This document shows positions 6,257 to 14,700 of a stretch of 64,000 nt of DNA, piece after piece. This stretch comes from Haloechinothrix_A salitolerans (lineage in GTDB: Bacteria; Actinomycetota; Actinomycetes; Mycobacteriales; Pseudonocardiaceae), in assembly GCF_039544105.1 (NCBI RefSeq), contig NZ_BAABLA010000116.1. One strand, written 5' to 3'. The notes below the pieces were generated by a model, which did no database searches, was not told where the DNA came from, and saw only the letters and a program-made list of their open reading frames with translations. Position 1 is the first letter of the stretch; every line of letters begins with the position of its first letter. The position numbers and the translations under genes were made by a program.

Positions 6257-8035
6257 ATGGCTCGTATGACGGCCGCCCGCGCGGCGGTGGAGGTTCTGAA
6301 AGCCGAAGGTGTCAGTACCGCGTTCGGTGTGCCCGGCGCGGCTATCAACCCGTTCTACGCCGCGCTGCGTGACTCCGGCGAGATCGACCACGTGCTCGCC
6401 CGCCACGTCGAGGGCGCCTCCCACATGGCCGAGGGCTACACCCGCACCACCGCGGGCAACATCGGCGTGTGTATCGGCACCTCCGGCCCCGCAGGCACCG
6501 ACATGATCACCGGGCTGTACTCGGCAGCCGCCGACTCCATCCCGATCCTCTGCATCACCGGCCAGGCACCCCGCTCACGGCTGCACAAGGAGGACTTCCA
6601 GGCCGTCGACATCTCGTCGATCGCGAAGCCGTTGGCAAAGCTGGCGGTGACGGTCCTGGAACCGGCGCAGGTGCCCTGGGTGTTCCAGCGCGCGTTCCAC
6701 GAGATGCGCTCCGGACGCCCCGGACCGGTGCTGGTCGACCTGCCCCTCGACGTCCAGCTCTCCGAGATCGACTTCGATCCAGACACCTACCAGCCCCTCG
6801 CCGTGCACAAGCCCGCCGCGAGCCGGGCACAGGTCGAGAAGGCGCTCGACATGCTCGCTGAGGCGGAGCGGCCACTGATCGTCGCGGGCGGCGGCATCAT
6901 CAACGCCGACGCGTCGACCGAGCTGGTCGAACTCGCCGAACTGCTGAACATCCCCGTCATCCCGACGCTGATGGGGTGGGGCACCATCCCGGACGACCAC
7001 CCGCTGATGGCGGGCATGGCCGGATTGCAAACCGCGCACCGCTACGGCAACGCGACGTTGCTCGAATCCGACTTCGTGCTCGGCATCGGCAACCGGTGGG
7101 CCAACCGCCACACCGGCGGCCTCGACACCTACACCCAGGGCCGCACCTTCGTGCACATCGATATCGAACCCACCCAGATCGGCCGGGTGTTCGCGCCGGA
7201 CTACGGCATCACCTCCGACGCGGGTGCGGCGCTGCGCATGCTGCTCGACGTCGCGCGGGAGCGAGCGACACGAGGCGGGCTGCCAGACCGCGTCGCGTGG
7301 GTGGCCGACTGTCAGCGCCGCAAGGCGACGTTGCAGCGAAAGACCCACTTCGACCAGACGCCGATCAAACCGCAACGGGTCTACGAGGAGATGAACCGCG
7401 CGTTCGGACCGGAGACGCGCTATGTCAGCACGATCGGGCTGTCCCAAATCGCGGGCGCGCAGTTCCTGCACGTGTACCGGCCGCGGCACTGGATCAACTG
7501 CGGCCAAGCCGGACCCCTCGGCTGGACCGCACCCGCCGCCCTCGGCGTCGCCAAGGCCGATCCGGACGCCACCGTTGTCGCGCTCTCGGGTGACTACGAC
7601 TTCCAGTTCATGATCGAAGAACTGGCGGTCGGCGCGCAGTTCAACCTGCCCTACCTGCACGTCGTGGTGAACAACTCCTATCTCGGGTTGATCCGGCAGG
7701 CACAGCGGCAGTTCGACATGGACTACGGCGTGCAGCTCAGCTTCGACAACCTCAACGCCCCCGAGCTGAACTCATACGGCGTGGACCACGTCAAGGTCGC
7801 GGAAGGTCTCGGCTGCAAAGCCATCCGCGTGCACGACCCCGACGAGATCCAACCCGCCTTCGACAAGGCCCGTTCACTCATGGCCGAATACCGGGTTCCG
7901 GTCGTCGTCGAAGTCATCTTGGAGCGAGTCACCAACATCGCGATGGGCACCGAACTCGACAACGTGAACGAGTTCGAGGAGTTGGCCACCTCGGCCGAGC
8001 ATGCCCCGACGGCGATCGCCACCATAGGTTCATGA
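6257..8035 (+). CDS. gcl: glyoxylate carboligase (tartronate-semialdehyde synthase)
   Basis: A thiamine-diphosphate enzyme that joins two glyoxylates into tartronate semialdehyde and CO2. The 592-residue protein has the three domains of the acetolactate-synthase family. The segment RHVEGASHMAEGYTR places Val51 where other ThDP enzymes have the catalytic Glu; this replacement is the recognised hallmark of glyoxylate carboligase. The ThDP-binding motif is seen as SGDYDFQF...NNSYLGLIR. AAGGAG precedes the ATG. Its stop overlaps the start of the glycerate kinase gene by 4 nt. The operon context with hyi, glxR, a glycerate kinase and allantoicase makes the assignment secure. Confidence 0.97.
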   Translation: MARMTAARAAVEVLKAEGVSTAFGVPGAAINPFYAALRDSGEIDHVLARHVEGASHMAEGYTRTTAGNIGVCIGTSGPAGTDMITGLYSAAADSIPILCITGQAPRSRLHKEDFQAVDISSIAKPLAKLAVTVLEPAQVPWVFQRAFHEMRSGRPGPVLVDLPLDVQLSEIDFDPDTYQPLAVHKPAASRAQVEKALDMLAEAERPLIVAGGGIINADASTELVELAELLNIPVIPTLMGWGTIPDDHPLMAGMAGLQTAHRYGNATLLESDFVLGIGNRWANRHTGGLDTYTQGRTFVHIDIEPTQIGRVFAPDYGITSDAGAALRMLLDVARERATRGGLPDRVAWVADCQRRKATLQRKTHFDQTPIKPQRVYEEMNRAFGPETRYVSTIGLSQIAGAQFLHVYRPRHWINCGQAGPLGWTAPAALGVAKADPDATVVALSGDYDFQFMIEELAVGAQFNLPYLHVVVNNSYLGLIRQAQRQFDMDYGVQLSFDNLNAPELNSYGVDHVKVAEGLGCKAIRVHDPDEIQPAFDKARSLMAEYRVPVVVEVILERVTNIAMGTELDNVNEFEELATSAEHAPTAIATIGS

Positions 8036-9186
8036 ACCAGGTGGTGGTCGCGCCAGACAAGTTCAAGGGTTCGCTGTCCGCGCCGGAGGTCGCCGCGCAC
8101 GTCGCGGCGGGCCTGCGGCGCGCGCGACCTGACGTCGACGTCCGCGAGGTGCCGGTCGCCGATGGCGGTGACGGCACACTGGACGCCACGCTGGCGGCGG
8201 GTTTCACCCGGGTGCCGGTGACCGCGAGCGGCCCCACCGGCGAGCCGGTGACCACCGCCTACGTACGCCAGGGTGACACCGCTGTGGTGGAGCTGGCCGA
8301 CGTCTCCGGGCTGTCCCGTCTGCCAGGACGACGGCTGGCTCCGCTGATCGCGACGTCGTTCGGCACCGGCGAGGTCATCCGTGCCGCGCTGGACGACGGC
8401 TGCCGCACGATCGTGCTCGGTCTCGGGGGCAGTGCCTGCACCGACGGTGGCGCGGGTATGGCACAGGCCCTCGGCGTGCGGCTGCTCGATGAGCACGGGG
8501 ACGACCTGCCGCCGGGCGGAGAAGCACTCACGAGGCTGGCCACCGTGGACGTATCCGGTGTGCATCCGGCGGTGGGCGAGGCGGACATCGTCGTCGCGAG
8601 CGACGTCGACAACCCGCTGCTCGGTAAGCACGGCGCGGCAGGGGTATACGGCCCGCAGAAGGGCGCTGACGCCGAGCAGGTCGAGCTGCTGGACGCCGCG
8701 CTGGCCCGTTGGGCTGAGGTGCTGGAGCGAGACGCTGGCGTCGCGCCCGCGACCGCGACGTTGCCCGGCGCTGGTGCGGCGGGCGGTGTCGGGTTCGCCG
8801 CGCTCGCTTTGCTCGACGCCAAACTCCGGCCCGGTATCGAGTACCTGCTCGACCTCGTCGGCTTCCACCGGCAGTTGACGGGCGCATCGCTCGTCGTCAC
8901 CGGGGAGGGGTCACTCGACGAGCAAACGTTGCGTGGCAAGGCACCCGCTGGTGTAGCCGACGCCGCTCGCGCCGCCGGAGTACCGGTGGTGGCGGTGGCG
9001 GGCCGGTGCCTGCTGCCCCACGCGGCCCTCCATGCGGCGGGGTTCGCGGGTGCCTATGCGCTGACCGACATCGAACCGGACCAGCGCCGTTGCGTCGACG
9101 AAGCGGGCCCGCTGCTGGAGCGGCTCGCCGAGCAGCGGCTGGCGGCGATAATCGACACCGACACCCACTTGGAGGAGACGCGATGA
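8032..9186 (+). CDS. glxK: glycerate kinase (GarK/GlxK family)
   Basis: Phosphorylates D-glycerate to 2-phosphoglycerate, delivering glyoxylate carbon to lower glycolysis. The 384-residue protein matches glycerate kinase family 1: N-terminal VVVAPDKFKGSLSAPEVA, then VPVADGGDGTLDA, the glycine-rich LGLGGSACTDGGAGMAQALG, VASDVDNPLLG, and VVTGEGSLDEQTLRGKAP. It starts within the last codon of gcl (ATGA overlap) and its TGA overlaps the ATG of allantoicase in the same way, so gcl, this gene and alc are translationally coupled. Confidence 0.94.
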   Translation: MNQVVVAPDKFKGSLSAPEVAAHVAAGLRRARPDVDVREVPVADGGDGTLDATLAAGFTRVPVTASGPTGEPVTTAYVRQGDTAVVELADVSGLSRLPGRRLAPLIATSFGTGEVIRAALDDGCRTIVLGLGGSACTDGGAGMAQALGVRLLDEHGDDLPPGGEALTRLATVDVSGVHPAVGEADIVVASDVDNPLLGKHGAAGVYGPQKGADAEQVELLDAALARWAEVLERDAGVAPATATLPGAGAAGGVGFAALALLDAKLRPGIEYLLDLVGFHRQLTGASLVVTGEGSLDEQTLRGKAPAGVADAARAAGVPVVAVAGRCLLPHAALHAAGFAGAYALTDIEPDQRRCVDEAGPLLERLAEQRLAAIIDTDTHLEETR

Positions 9187-10364
9187 CGAGCACCGCATTC
9201 ACCGACCTGCCCGATCTCGCCGCGAGGGCGCTCGGCGGTGCCGTCATCGCGGCCAACGACGAGTTCTTCGCGGAGAAAGAGAACCTGCTCAATCCCGGCG
9301 CGCCGGAGTTCCGCCCGCACACGTTCGGTCACAAGGGGCAGGTCTACGACGGCTGGGAGACGCGCCGTCGTCGTGAACCCGGCCACGACTGGGCCGTGGT
9401 GCGGCTTGGTGCGCCCGGCGTCATTCACGGAGTCAACGTCGACACGGCGTTCTTCAAGGGCAACTACCCCGAGGAGTGCTCCGTCGAGGCGGCCGCGATC
9501 CCCGGCTACCCCTCCCCCGATGAACTGGCGGACGCCGAGTGGGTGGAGATCCTGCCACGCTCCCCGCTGAAGGGCGACACCGCGAACCTGTTTCCCACCG
9601 ACTCGACGCAGCGGTTCACTCACGTGCGGCTGAACATCCATCCGGACGGCGGCGTCGCACGGCTGCGCGTGCACGGCGAGGTGGTGCCGGACCCGCGCTG
9701 GTTCGTCGGGATGCCGCTCGACCTGGCGGCGATGGCGAACGGGGGCGCGGTCACCGACTGCTCCAACAGGTTCTTCTCCACTCCGAACAACCTGTTACTG
9801 CCCGGCAACGCGCACAGCATGGGCGAAGGTTGGGAGACGGCTCGTCGCCGCGACGACGCCAACGACTGGGTTAGCGTGCGGCTCGCGGCCGAGGGCGTCG
9901 TGCGGCAGGTCGTCGTGGATACCACGCATTTCAAAGGCAACGCACCCGGTTGGTTCCGCCTTGTCGGCGGAACTGATCCCGACCACACGCAGGACTGGCA
10001 GGAACTCATCAGCCGCACCCGGCTGCAGCCCGACACCTGCCATCGGTTCCTGGTCGCCGAGTCCGCTCCGGTGACACACGCTCGGGTCGACGTCTATCCG
10101 GACGGCGGATTCGCTCGCCTCCGGCTGTTCGGCGACCTCACCGCAGCGGGGCGAAAACGGATCGGGCTGAACTGGTTCGACCGGCTGCCCGGCGCGAACG
10201 CCGTCACGGTGCTGACCGAGGATGCCGGGCTCAGCGCGTCGGCGGCCGAGGTCGTCGTCTCCAAGCGACCGCTGGCCGACGCCGATGGCGTGCGCGCCGC
10301 GCTAGCGGCCGCGGCGGTGTCCGAGCAGGCCGCTGTCGACGTCGAACGTCTTGTTCTCGGCTGA
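9183..10364 (+). CDS. alc: allantoicase
   Basis: Hydrolyses allantoate to ureidoglycolate and urea. The 393-residue protein is an internal duplication of the allantoicase domain. The first copy contains FFAEKENLLNPG, YDGWETRRRR and VNVDTAFFKGNYPEECSVEA; the second contains FFSTPNNLLLPG, GEGWETARRRDDANDWV and VVVDTTHFKGNAPGWF. I chose the ATG at 9183, in ATGA overlap with the kinase stop, because the domain begins right there; the frame is open further upstream but reads against the kinase gene. Its presence means the allantoate step here goes by allantoicase, releasing urea, rather than by allantoate amidohydrolase. Confidence 0.95.
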   Translation: MTSTAFTDLPDLAARALGGAVIAANDEFFAEKENLLNPGAPEFRPHTFGHKGQVYDGWETRRRREPGHDWAVVRLGAPGVIHGVNVDTAFFKGNYPEECSVEAAAIPGYPSPDELADAEWVEILPRSPLKGDTANLFPTDSTQRFTHVRLNIHPDGGVARLRVHGEVVPDPRWFVGMPLDLAAMANGGAVTDCSNRFFSTPNNLLLPGNAHSMGEGWETARRRDDANDWVSVRLAAEGVVRQVVVDTTHFKGNAPGWFRLVGGTDPDHTQDWQELISRTRLQPDTCHRFLVAESAPVTHARVDVYPDGGFARLRLFGDLTAAGRKRIGLNWFDRLPGANAVTVLTEDAGLSASAAEVVVSKRPLADADGVRAALAAAAVSEQAAVDVERLVLG

Positions 10365-10422
10365 GCAAAAGTCCCGGACGCGCGATATGCGCGCTCTTGA
10401 CCGAACTCCCTGGAGGTTTCCC

Positions 10423-10809
10423 GTGGTCTATATGTTCCTCAATGGCGGCGGAATGCGCGGCGGCGATCTGCATCACCAGTTGCGGGGCGCACCGCTGGTG
10501 AAGGAGACACGCACCGCGCCGAAGTACCGCTTCCATTCTGTCGACGACCGCTTCCCCGCCCTGGAGCCCGTCGACGAGGGCGGCGTCGCTGTCTGGGGTG
10601 AACTGTATGACCTGCCGATGGAGACGCTGCGCGACTCGCTGCTGCCCGCGGAGCCACCAGAACTGGAGCTAAGCGTCATCGAGCTGGAGGACGGCACGTC
10701 GTCGTTCGCGGTCGTGCTGCGTAAGGAATACCGCCGCACGGCAACGCTCACCGACATCTCCGACGTCGGCTCCTGGCGTCAGTACAAGGGCATCGAGCCT
10801 CCCGCCTAG
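10423..10809 (+). CDS. GGCT/AIG2-like small protein (allophanate hydrolase C-domain-like), pathway role unknown
   Basis: A 128-residue protein starting at GTG 10423 behind TGGAGG. It has the layout of the gamma-glutamylcyclotransferase/AIG2 fold, to which the C-terminal domain of allophanate hydrolases also belongs: an N-terminal glycine-rich strand-loop FLNGGGMRGGDLHHQL, then TAPKYRFHSVDDRFPALEPV, then GGVAVWGELYDLPMETL with an acidic residue, then EPPELELSVIELEDG. It directly follows allantoicase and is last in the operon, ending at a hairpin terminator. No recognisable ureidoglycolate lyase is found in the window, so this protein is the positional candidate for that step or for handling a urea/ureido by-product. 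That role is inference only. Confidence 0.6.
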   Translation: MVYMFLNGGGMRGGDLHHQLRGAPLVKETRTAPKYRFHSVDDRFPALEPVDEGGVAVWGELYDLPMETLRDSLLPAEPPELELSVIELEDGTSSFAVVLRKEYRRTATLTDISDVGSWRQYKGIEPPA

Positions 10810-10817
10810 GAAGAGGG

Positions 10818-10853
10818 CCGAGCGCCAAGCCGTCCACAAGGCTTGGCGCTCGG
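10818..10853. terminator. hairpin terminator at the end of the gcl-alc operon
   Basis: CCGAGCGCCAAGCC (10818-10831) pairs perfectly with GGCTTGGCGCTCGG (10840-10853) around an 8-nt loop. It lacks a clear T-run, as is common in actinobacteria. It lies between two convergent transcription units and could serve both. Confidence 0.85.
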
Positions 10854-10963
10854 TCGCCCTGAGTAGTTGATCAACCGTGCTCCCTGGGAGACCGAATTTT
10901 ATCCGCTTTGTCGGATATTCTTCGTCACACGGGGAGCAATGTTGATTAACTCGGCACTCGGGA

Positions 10964-12508
10964 TCAGTGCGCGGGCTCAGCCTCGACTCGCGCTGCTTCT
11001 CGGTGCCCCCGCATGAACAGCACGTGCAGTACAGCGCCGATGGCCGCGCCGAGGATCCACGCGAACCCGGTCAGGTTCGTCAGCGCCGGTACCCACACGG
11101 TCGCCACCGAGAACACCGCGGCGATGCCGAATGCGGCGAGGGCGCGCAGGTTCCAGCCCTTGACGTAGTAGTACGCACTGCCCTCCTCGGCGTTGAACAG
11201 CTCCTGAACGTTCAGACGCTGCTTGCGCACCAGGTAGTAGTCGGCGACCAGCACGCCGTAGAGCGGTGCGAGCACGGCGCCGAGCGTGTCGACGAATTGC
11301 GCGATGCCCATATTCGACACGAACGACACCCACAGCCCACCGATGACGAAGGCGATGGACGCGGCGATCATGCCACCGGTCCTGGCGCTGATCTTGCCAG
11401 GCATGAGGTTCGCCAGGTCGTAAGCGGGCGGGACGAAGTTCGCGACCAAGTTGATGCCGACGGTCGCCGCGAAGAACGTCAGCGCGGCGACCACGGTGAG
11501 CCAGATGTTGTCGACCTGCTCGACGATCGCGGCCGGGTCGGTCAGCGCCTCGCCGTAGAGGACACCGGTACCGGCGGTGATCACCATCGCGAGCAGCGAG
11601 AACACCGCGAGGCTTACTGGGAGGCCCCAGAAGTTGCCACGCCGCATCTTGCGCTCTGTCTTCACGAATCGTGAGAAGTCGCCATAGTTGATGATCACGG
11701 CGGCGAAATAGGCGACCATCGTGCCGACGACAGCGACGAACGCGAGCACTGGCCCGCCGTCGTACGAACCTACGCCGGAGAACATCGTGCCGAGCTCGCC
11801 GAGCAGACCTCCACCCGCCCGCACCCAGATGGCCACCATCAGCGCGATCATCACGACGTAGACCATCGGCGCGGCCCAGTTGAGATAGCGGGAGATCCAG
11901 TCGATACCGCGCAGGAACAGCCCGACCTGGAACACCGCGACGATGACGTACGACAGCCAGCCGATCGCGGTCATCCCAAGGAACGTCGGCCCACCGGACG
12001 ATCCGGTGACGGCGGTGATGAGCAGCGCGATCGCGGTCGACGCGAAGTACGTCTGTACGCCGTACCAGAAGATCGCCACGATGCCGCGTACCAACGCGGG
12101 AAACTGCGCGCCGCGCACACCCATGCTGGCGCGCGCCATCACGGGGTACGGGATGCCGTAGCGGACGCTGGGCTTCCCGGTCAGGTTCACCAAGCCCATG
12201 ACGATCAACCCGGCGAGCACGATGCCCGCCATGACCGCCCAACCGCTGAGGCCGTAGGAGATGAACAGCGTGGCCGCCAGCGTGTAGCCGAACAAGCTCT
12301 GGATGTCGTTGGACCAGACGTTGAAGATCTCGAACGCGCCCCACTTGCGCTTGGCGTGTGGCAGCGGGGCGAGGTCCTTGTTGTAGAGGGTGGGGTCGTC
12401 GGTGGGGACGACCAAGGAGTCCGGCTCCGCGGAAGCCGAGGCCGAGACGTCCGGAACGGGGGTGGACGGGCTGCGATGGATCCTCGCGGCGATCTGCTCG
12501 TTACTCAC
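10964..12508 (-). CDS. pucI: NCS1-family permease, probable allantoin transporter
   Basis: A 514-residue integral membrane protein of the nucleobase:cation symporter-1 family, with about 12 predicted hydrophobic segments. NCS1 landmarks are a cytoplasmic N-terminus ending LAPLPHAKRKWGAFEIFNVW, GYTLAATLFISYGLSGW, PVMARASMGVRGAQFPALVRG, FWYGVQTYF, NYGDFSRF and the late LVADYYLVRKQ. The GTG start at 12508 is preceded by GGGAG. NCS1 members carry allantoin, hydantoins, uracil or cytosine; allantoin is inferred from the neighbouring allantoinase and allantoicase genes and from an operator pair of the AllR type upstream. Confidence 0.85.
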   Translation of the reverse strand: MSNEQIAARIHRSPSTPVPDVSASASAEPDSLVVPTDDPTLYNKDLAPLPHAKRKWGAFEIFNVWSNDIQSLFGYTLAATLFISYGLSGWAVMAGIVLAGLIVMGLVNLTGKPSVRYGIPYPVMARASMGVRGAQFPALVRGIVAIFWYGVQTYFASTAIALLITAVTGSSGGPTFLGMTAIGWLSYVIVAVFQVGLFLRGIDWISRYLNWAAPMVYVVMIALMVAIWVRAGGGLLGELGTMFSGVGSYDGGPVLAFVAVVGTMVAYFAAVIINYGDFSRFVKTERKMRRGNFWGLPVSLAVFSLLAMVITAGTGVLYGEALTDPAAIVEQVDNIWLTVVAALTFFAATVGINLVANFVPPAYDLANLMPGKISARTGGMIAASIAFVIGGLWVSFVSNMGIAQFVDTLGAVLAPLYGVLVADYYLVRKQRLNVQELFNAEEGSAYYYVKGWNLRALAAFGIAAVFSVATVWVPALTNLTGFAWILGAAIGAVLHVLFMRGHREAARVEAEPAH

Positions 12509-12547
12509 GGGAGTCTCCCTGAGTGCTGTGGATAAGGCTGTCTATGA

Positions 12548-12583
12548 TTCCGCTTTACGGAAACAAGCTTCCGTTCATTGGAG
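12548..12583. promoter_or_regulatory. paired AllR-type operators upstream of the allantoin permease
   Basis: TTCCGCTTTACGGAA (12548-12562) is a perfect 5+5 palindrome with a 5-bp centre. TTCCGTTCATTGGAG (12569-12583) is a second copy with one deviation in the arms. Start-to-start distance is 21 bp. On the minus strand the first site is flanked by an upstream TTGT and a downstream ATAGAC-like sequence, resembling the arrangement in which the aceB operator fills the promoter spacer. Confidence 0.75.
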
Positions 12584-12598
12584 TACAGCACTTAGGTG

Positions 12599-12610
12599 TG
12601 ACGTACGTCA
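12599..12610. promoter_or_regulatory. perfect 12-bp palindrome TGACGTACGTCA between permease and XRE-cupin gene
   Basis: TGACGTACGTCA reads identically on both strands. It lies 16 bp beyond the AllR-type operators and about 107 bp before the XRE-cupin start. It is a plausible site for the XRE-cupin protein's own dimer, but nothing else in the window repeats it, so the assignment is tentative. Confidence 0.4.
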
Positions 12611-12716
12611 ATAGATGAGCGACGTCTTTGTGAAGCGATAGCTGAACACCGAGTTGGGTCACGGTGTCGTGACAAGCCGACGACGTCACCTCGATCGCCC
12701 TAGACTCGACAACGTT

Positions 12717-13313
12717 ATGGCTCATGCGCCGCAGGACGTTCCAGACGAATCACGCGACGGCGATGACATCGGCGCCCGCATACGCACCCTTCGTCGTGCC
12801 AAGGGCACGTCGCTACGCGCGCTCGCCGGCGAGCTGGGCATCAGCCCGAGCGCACTGTCGCAGATCGAGCGCGGCACGATGCGGCCATCGGTCACGCGCC
12901 TGATCCAGATCGTGTCGCTGCTCAACGCGCCACTGTCGGCGGTGTTCGAACCCGGGCGCGCCACCCACGCCCTCGACGACGACGTCGTCGTCACGCGCGG
13001 CGGCGACATGCCGATGCTCGAACTAGGCCAGGGCGTGCGTTACCGGCGGCTCCTACCCGAATCCGTGCCTGGACTGGAGATCTACGAATGCACCTATCCG
13101 CCTGGCGCGGAGTCCACCCAGGACGGTGAGTTCCTGCGCCACGGCGGGCACGAGATGGGCAGCGTGCTGTCCGGGAGGCTCCTCATCGAGGTCGGCGACG
13201 ACACCCACGAACTCGGCCCTGGCGACGCCATCAAGTTCCCGTCCAGCAGGCCGCACCGCATCGCCAACACCGGCGCGGTGCCCGCCGTGGCGGTCTGGGT
13301 CAATCTCGGCTAG
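12717..13313 (+). CDS. XRE-family regulator with C-terminal cupin domain
   Basis: A 198-residue two-domain regulator. A helix-turn-helix of the XRE/Cro type (IGARIRTLRRAKGTSLRALA, then LGISPSALSQIERGTMRPSV) occupies roughly residues 17-72. A double-stranded beta-helix cupin fold (HEMGSVLSGRLLIEVGDD, then LGPGDAIKFPSSRPHRIANT) spans about 120-195. Such regulators sense small ligands in the cupin and often control amine, amino acid or nucleobase uptake. It is divergent from the allantoin-type permease and convergent with allantoinase, whose stop codon abuts its own with no intervening base. The ATG at 12717 was chosen because homology begins soon after; the frame is open upstream to 12654. Confidence 0.85.
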   Translation: MAHAPQDVPDESRDGDDIGARIRTLRRAKGTSLRALAGELGISPSALSQIERGTMRPSVTRLIQIVSLLNAPLSAVFEPGRATHALDDDVVVTRGGDMPMLELGQGVRYRRLLPESVPGLEIYECTYPPGAESTQDGEFLRHGGHEMGSVLSGRLLIEVGDDTHELGPGDAIKFPSSRPHRIANTGAVPAVAVWVNLG

Positions 13314-14645
13314 TCAGCACATCCCGCGTCGCAGCAACGTCCCGGTGGGCTCCTCCCCCGAAATCTCCGCGCCGCGCAGCCAGGTGTTGCGCACAACGCC
13401 GGAGAGCGTGCGGCCGTGGTAAGCGCTGACCGGGTTGCGGTGCGCCAGCTTCCCGACGTCCACGACGAACCCCTCATCGGGTGCGAACACGCAGAAGTCC
13501 GCGTCGTAGCCGAGCGCGATGTGCCCCTTGCGGCGCATGCCGACCTGCGCGGCGGGACGTTCTGCCATCCAGCGGACGACGTCGGTCAGCGCGAAGCCGC
13601 GCTTCCGCGCCTCGGTCCAGACGGCGGGCAGGCCGAGTTGCAGGCTCGCGATGCCGCCCCACGCGACGCCGAAGTCGCCGATGTCGAGCCGTTTCAGCTC
13701 CGGCGTGCAGGGCGAGTGGTCGCTGACGACGCAGTCGATGGTCCCGTCGGCGAGCCCCTGCCACAGCAGTTCCCGGTTCTCCGCCTCGCGGATCGGCGGG
13801 CAGCACTTGAACTCGGTCGCGCCTTCCGGGATCTCTTCCGCGGTGAAGCACAGGTAGTGCGGGCAAGTCTCCACGGTCAGCGCGACGCCGTCGCGGCGGG
13901 CGGTGGCGATCATCGGCAGCGCGTCCGACGAGGACAGATGCAGGATGTGCACCCGTGCGCCCGTCCACCGCGCCAGTTCGATGACCTGCGCGATCGCCAC
14001 GTTCTCCGCCCCACGGGGACGTGAGCGCAGGAACTTCTCGTACTGCGCCCCCTGTGCGGCGGGCGCATGCTCGATGGCGTCGGAGTTCTCGGCGTGCACG
14101 ATCATCTGCGCCCCGAAGCTACGCACCGCGCGCAGCGCGTCCTCCAGTTCCTGCGCGCCGAGCGGCGGGAACTCGTCCACCCCGGAGTGCAGCAGGAAGC
14201 ACTTGAACCCGAACACGCCCGCGTCGTGCAAACCGCGCAGGTCCCCGAGATTGCCCGGCACGGCGCCGCCCCAGAACCCGACGTCGATATGCACCTTGCC
14301 CTCGGCGGTCTTGCGCTTCACCTCAAGCGACTCGACGTCGACCGTGGGCGGGATGCTGTTCAGCGGCATGTCCACGAGGGTGGTGATGCCACCTGCCGCC
14401 GCCGCGCGGGTCGCCGTCTCGAAACCCTCCCACTCGCTGCGGCCAGGGTCGTTGACGTGCACGTGGGTGTCGACGAGGCCGGGCAGCAGCACGACGTCGT
14501 CGTCCAGGTCGATGACGCGATCGGCGTCCAGATCGGCGTCGTACGGTTCGATGGCCACGATCTTTCCGTCCGAGACGCCGATCGACCGCGCGACCTCGCC
14601 TGCCGCCGTGATAGCTCGTCGCGCCCTGAACGCCAGGTCAACCAT
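13314..14645 (-). CDS. allB: allantoinase
   Basis: Opens the hydantoin ring of allantoin to give allantoate. The 443-residue protein is a cyclic amidohydrolase with a metal centre: DTHVHVNDPGR (His-x-His), the lysine expected to be carboxylated in GFKCFLLHSG, IVHAENSD, VHILHLSSSDAL, ETCPHYL and VSDHSPCTPELK. I chose the ATG at 14645 because GGAGG lies 5-6 nt upstream and homology starts at once (DLAFRARRAI). A longer frame to 14699 runs through the operators. It is transcribed alone from a promoter shared back to back with the AzgA-type permease and carries its own AllR-type operator pair. Confidence 0.95.
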   Translation of the reverse strand: MVDLAFRARRAITAAGEVARSIGVSDGKIVAIEPYDADLDADRVIDLDDDVVLLPGLVDTHVHVNDPGRSEWEGFETATRAAAAGGITTLVDMPLNSIPPTVDVESLEVKRKTAEGKVHIDVGFWGGAVPGNLGDLRGLHDAGVFGFKCFLLHSGVDEFPPLGAQELEDALRAVRSFGAQMIVHAENSDAIEHAPAAQGAQYEKFLRSRPRGAENVAIAQVIELARWTGARVHILHLSSSDALPMIATARRDGVALTVETCPHYLCFTAEEIPEGATEFKCCPPIREAENRELLWQGLADGTIDCVVSDHSPCTPELKRLDIGDFGVAWGGIASLQLGLPAVWTEARKRGFALTDVVRWMAERPAAQVGMRRKGHIALGYDADFCVFAPDEGFVVDVGKLAHRNPVSAYHGRTLSGVVRNTWLRGAEISGEEPTGTLLRRGMC

Positions 14646-14659
14646 GCCCGCCTCCGCAC

Positions 14660-14700
14660 TTCCGAGTCTTGGAATGCATTTACCGGAATACGAAATCATA
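14660..14700. promoter_or_regulatory. allB promoter element with paired AllR-type operators
   Basis: TTCCGAGTCTTGGAA (14660-14674) matches the operator arms fully, and TACCGGAATACGAAA (14681-14695) is a weaker copy, again 21 bp apart. On the minus strand a TATGAT -10-like element (14700-14695) sits just upstream, so both sites fall at and after the expected transcription start, as in the hyi operon. I could not identify a convincing -35. Confidence 0.7.

Noticed and set aside
6575..8868. Long minus-strand frames opposite gcl and glycerate kinase
   Set aside because: Antisense shadows created by high third-position GC; no ribosome-binding sites and Arg/Val/Asp-biased sequence without domains.
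10977..12344. 455-codon minus-strand frame overlapping the NCS1 permease in another frame
   Set aside because: Arg-rich out-of-frame translation of the permease gene; the true frame has clear membrane segments and NCS1 motifs.
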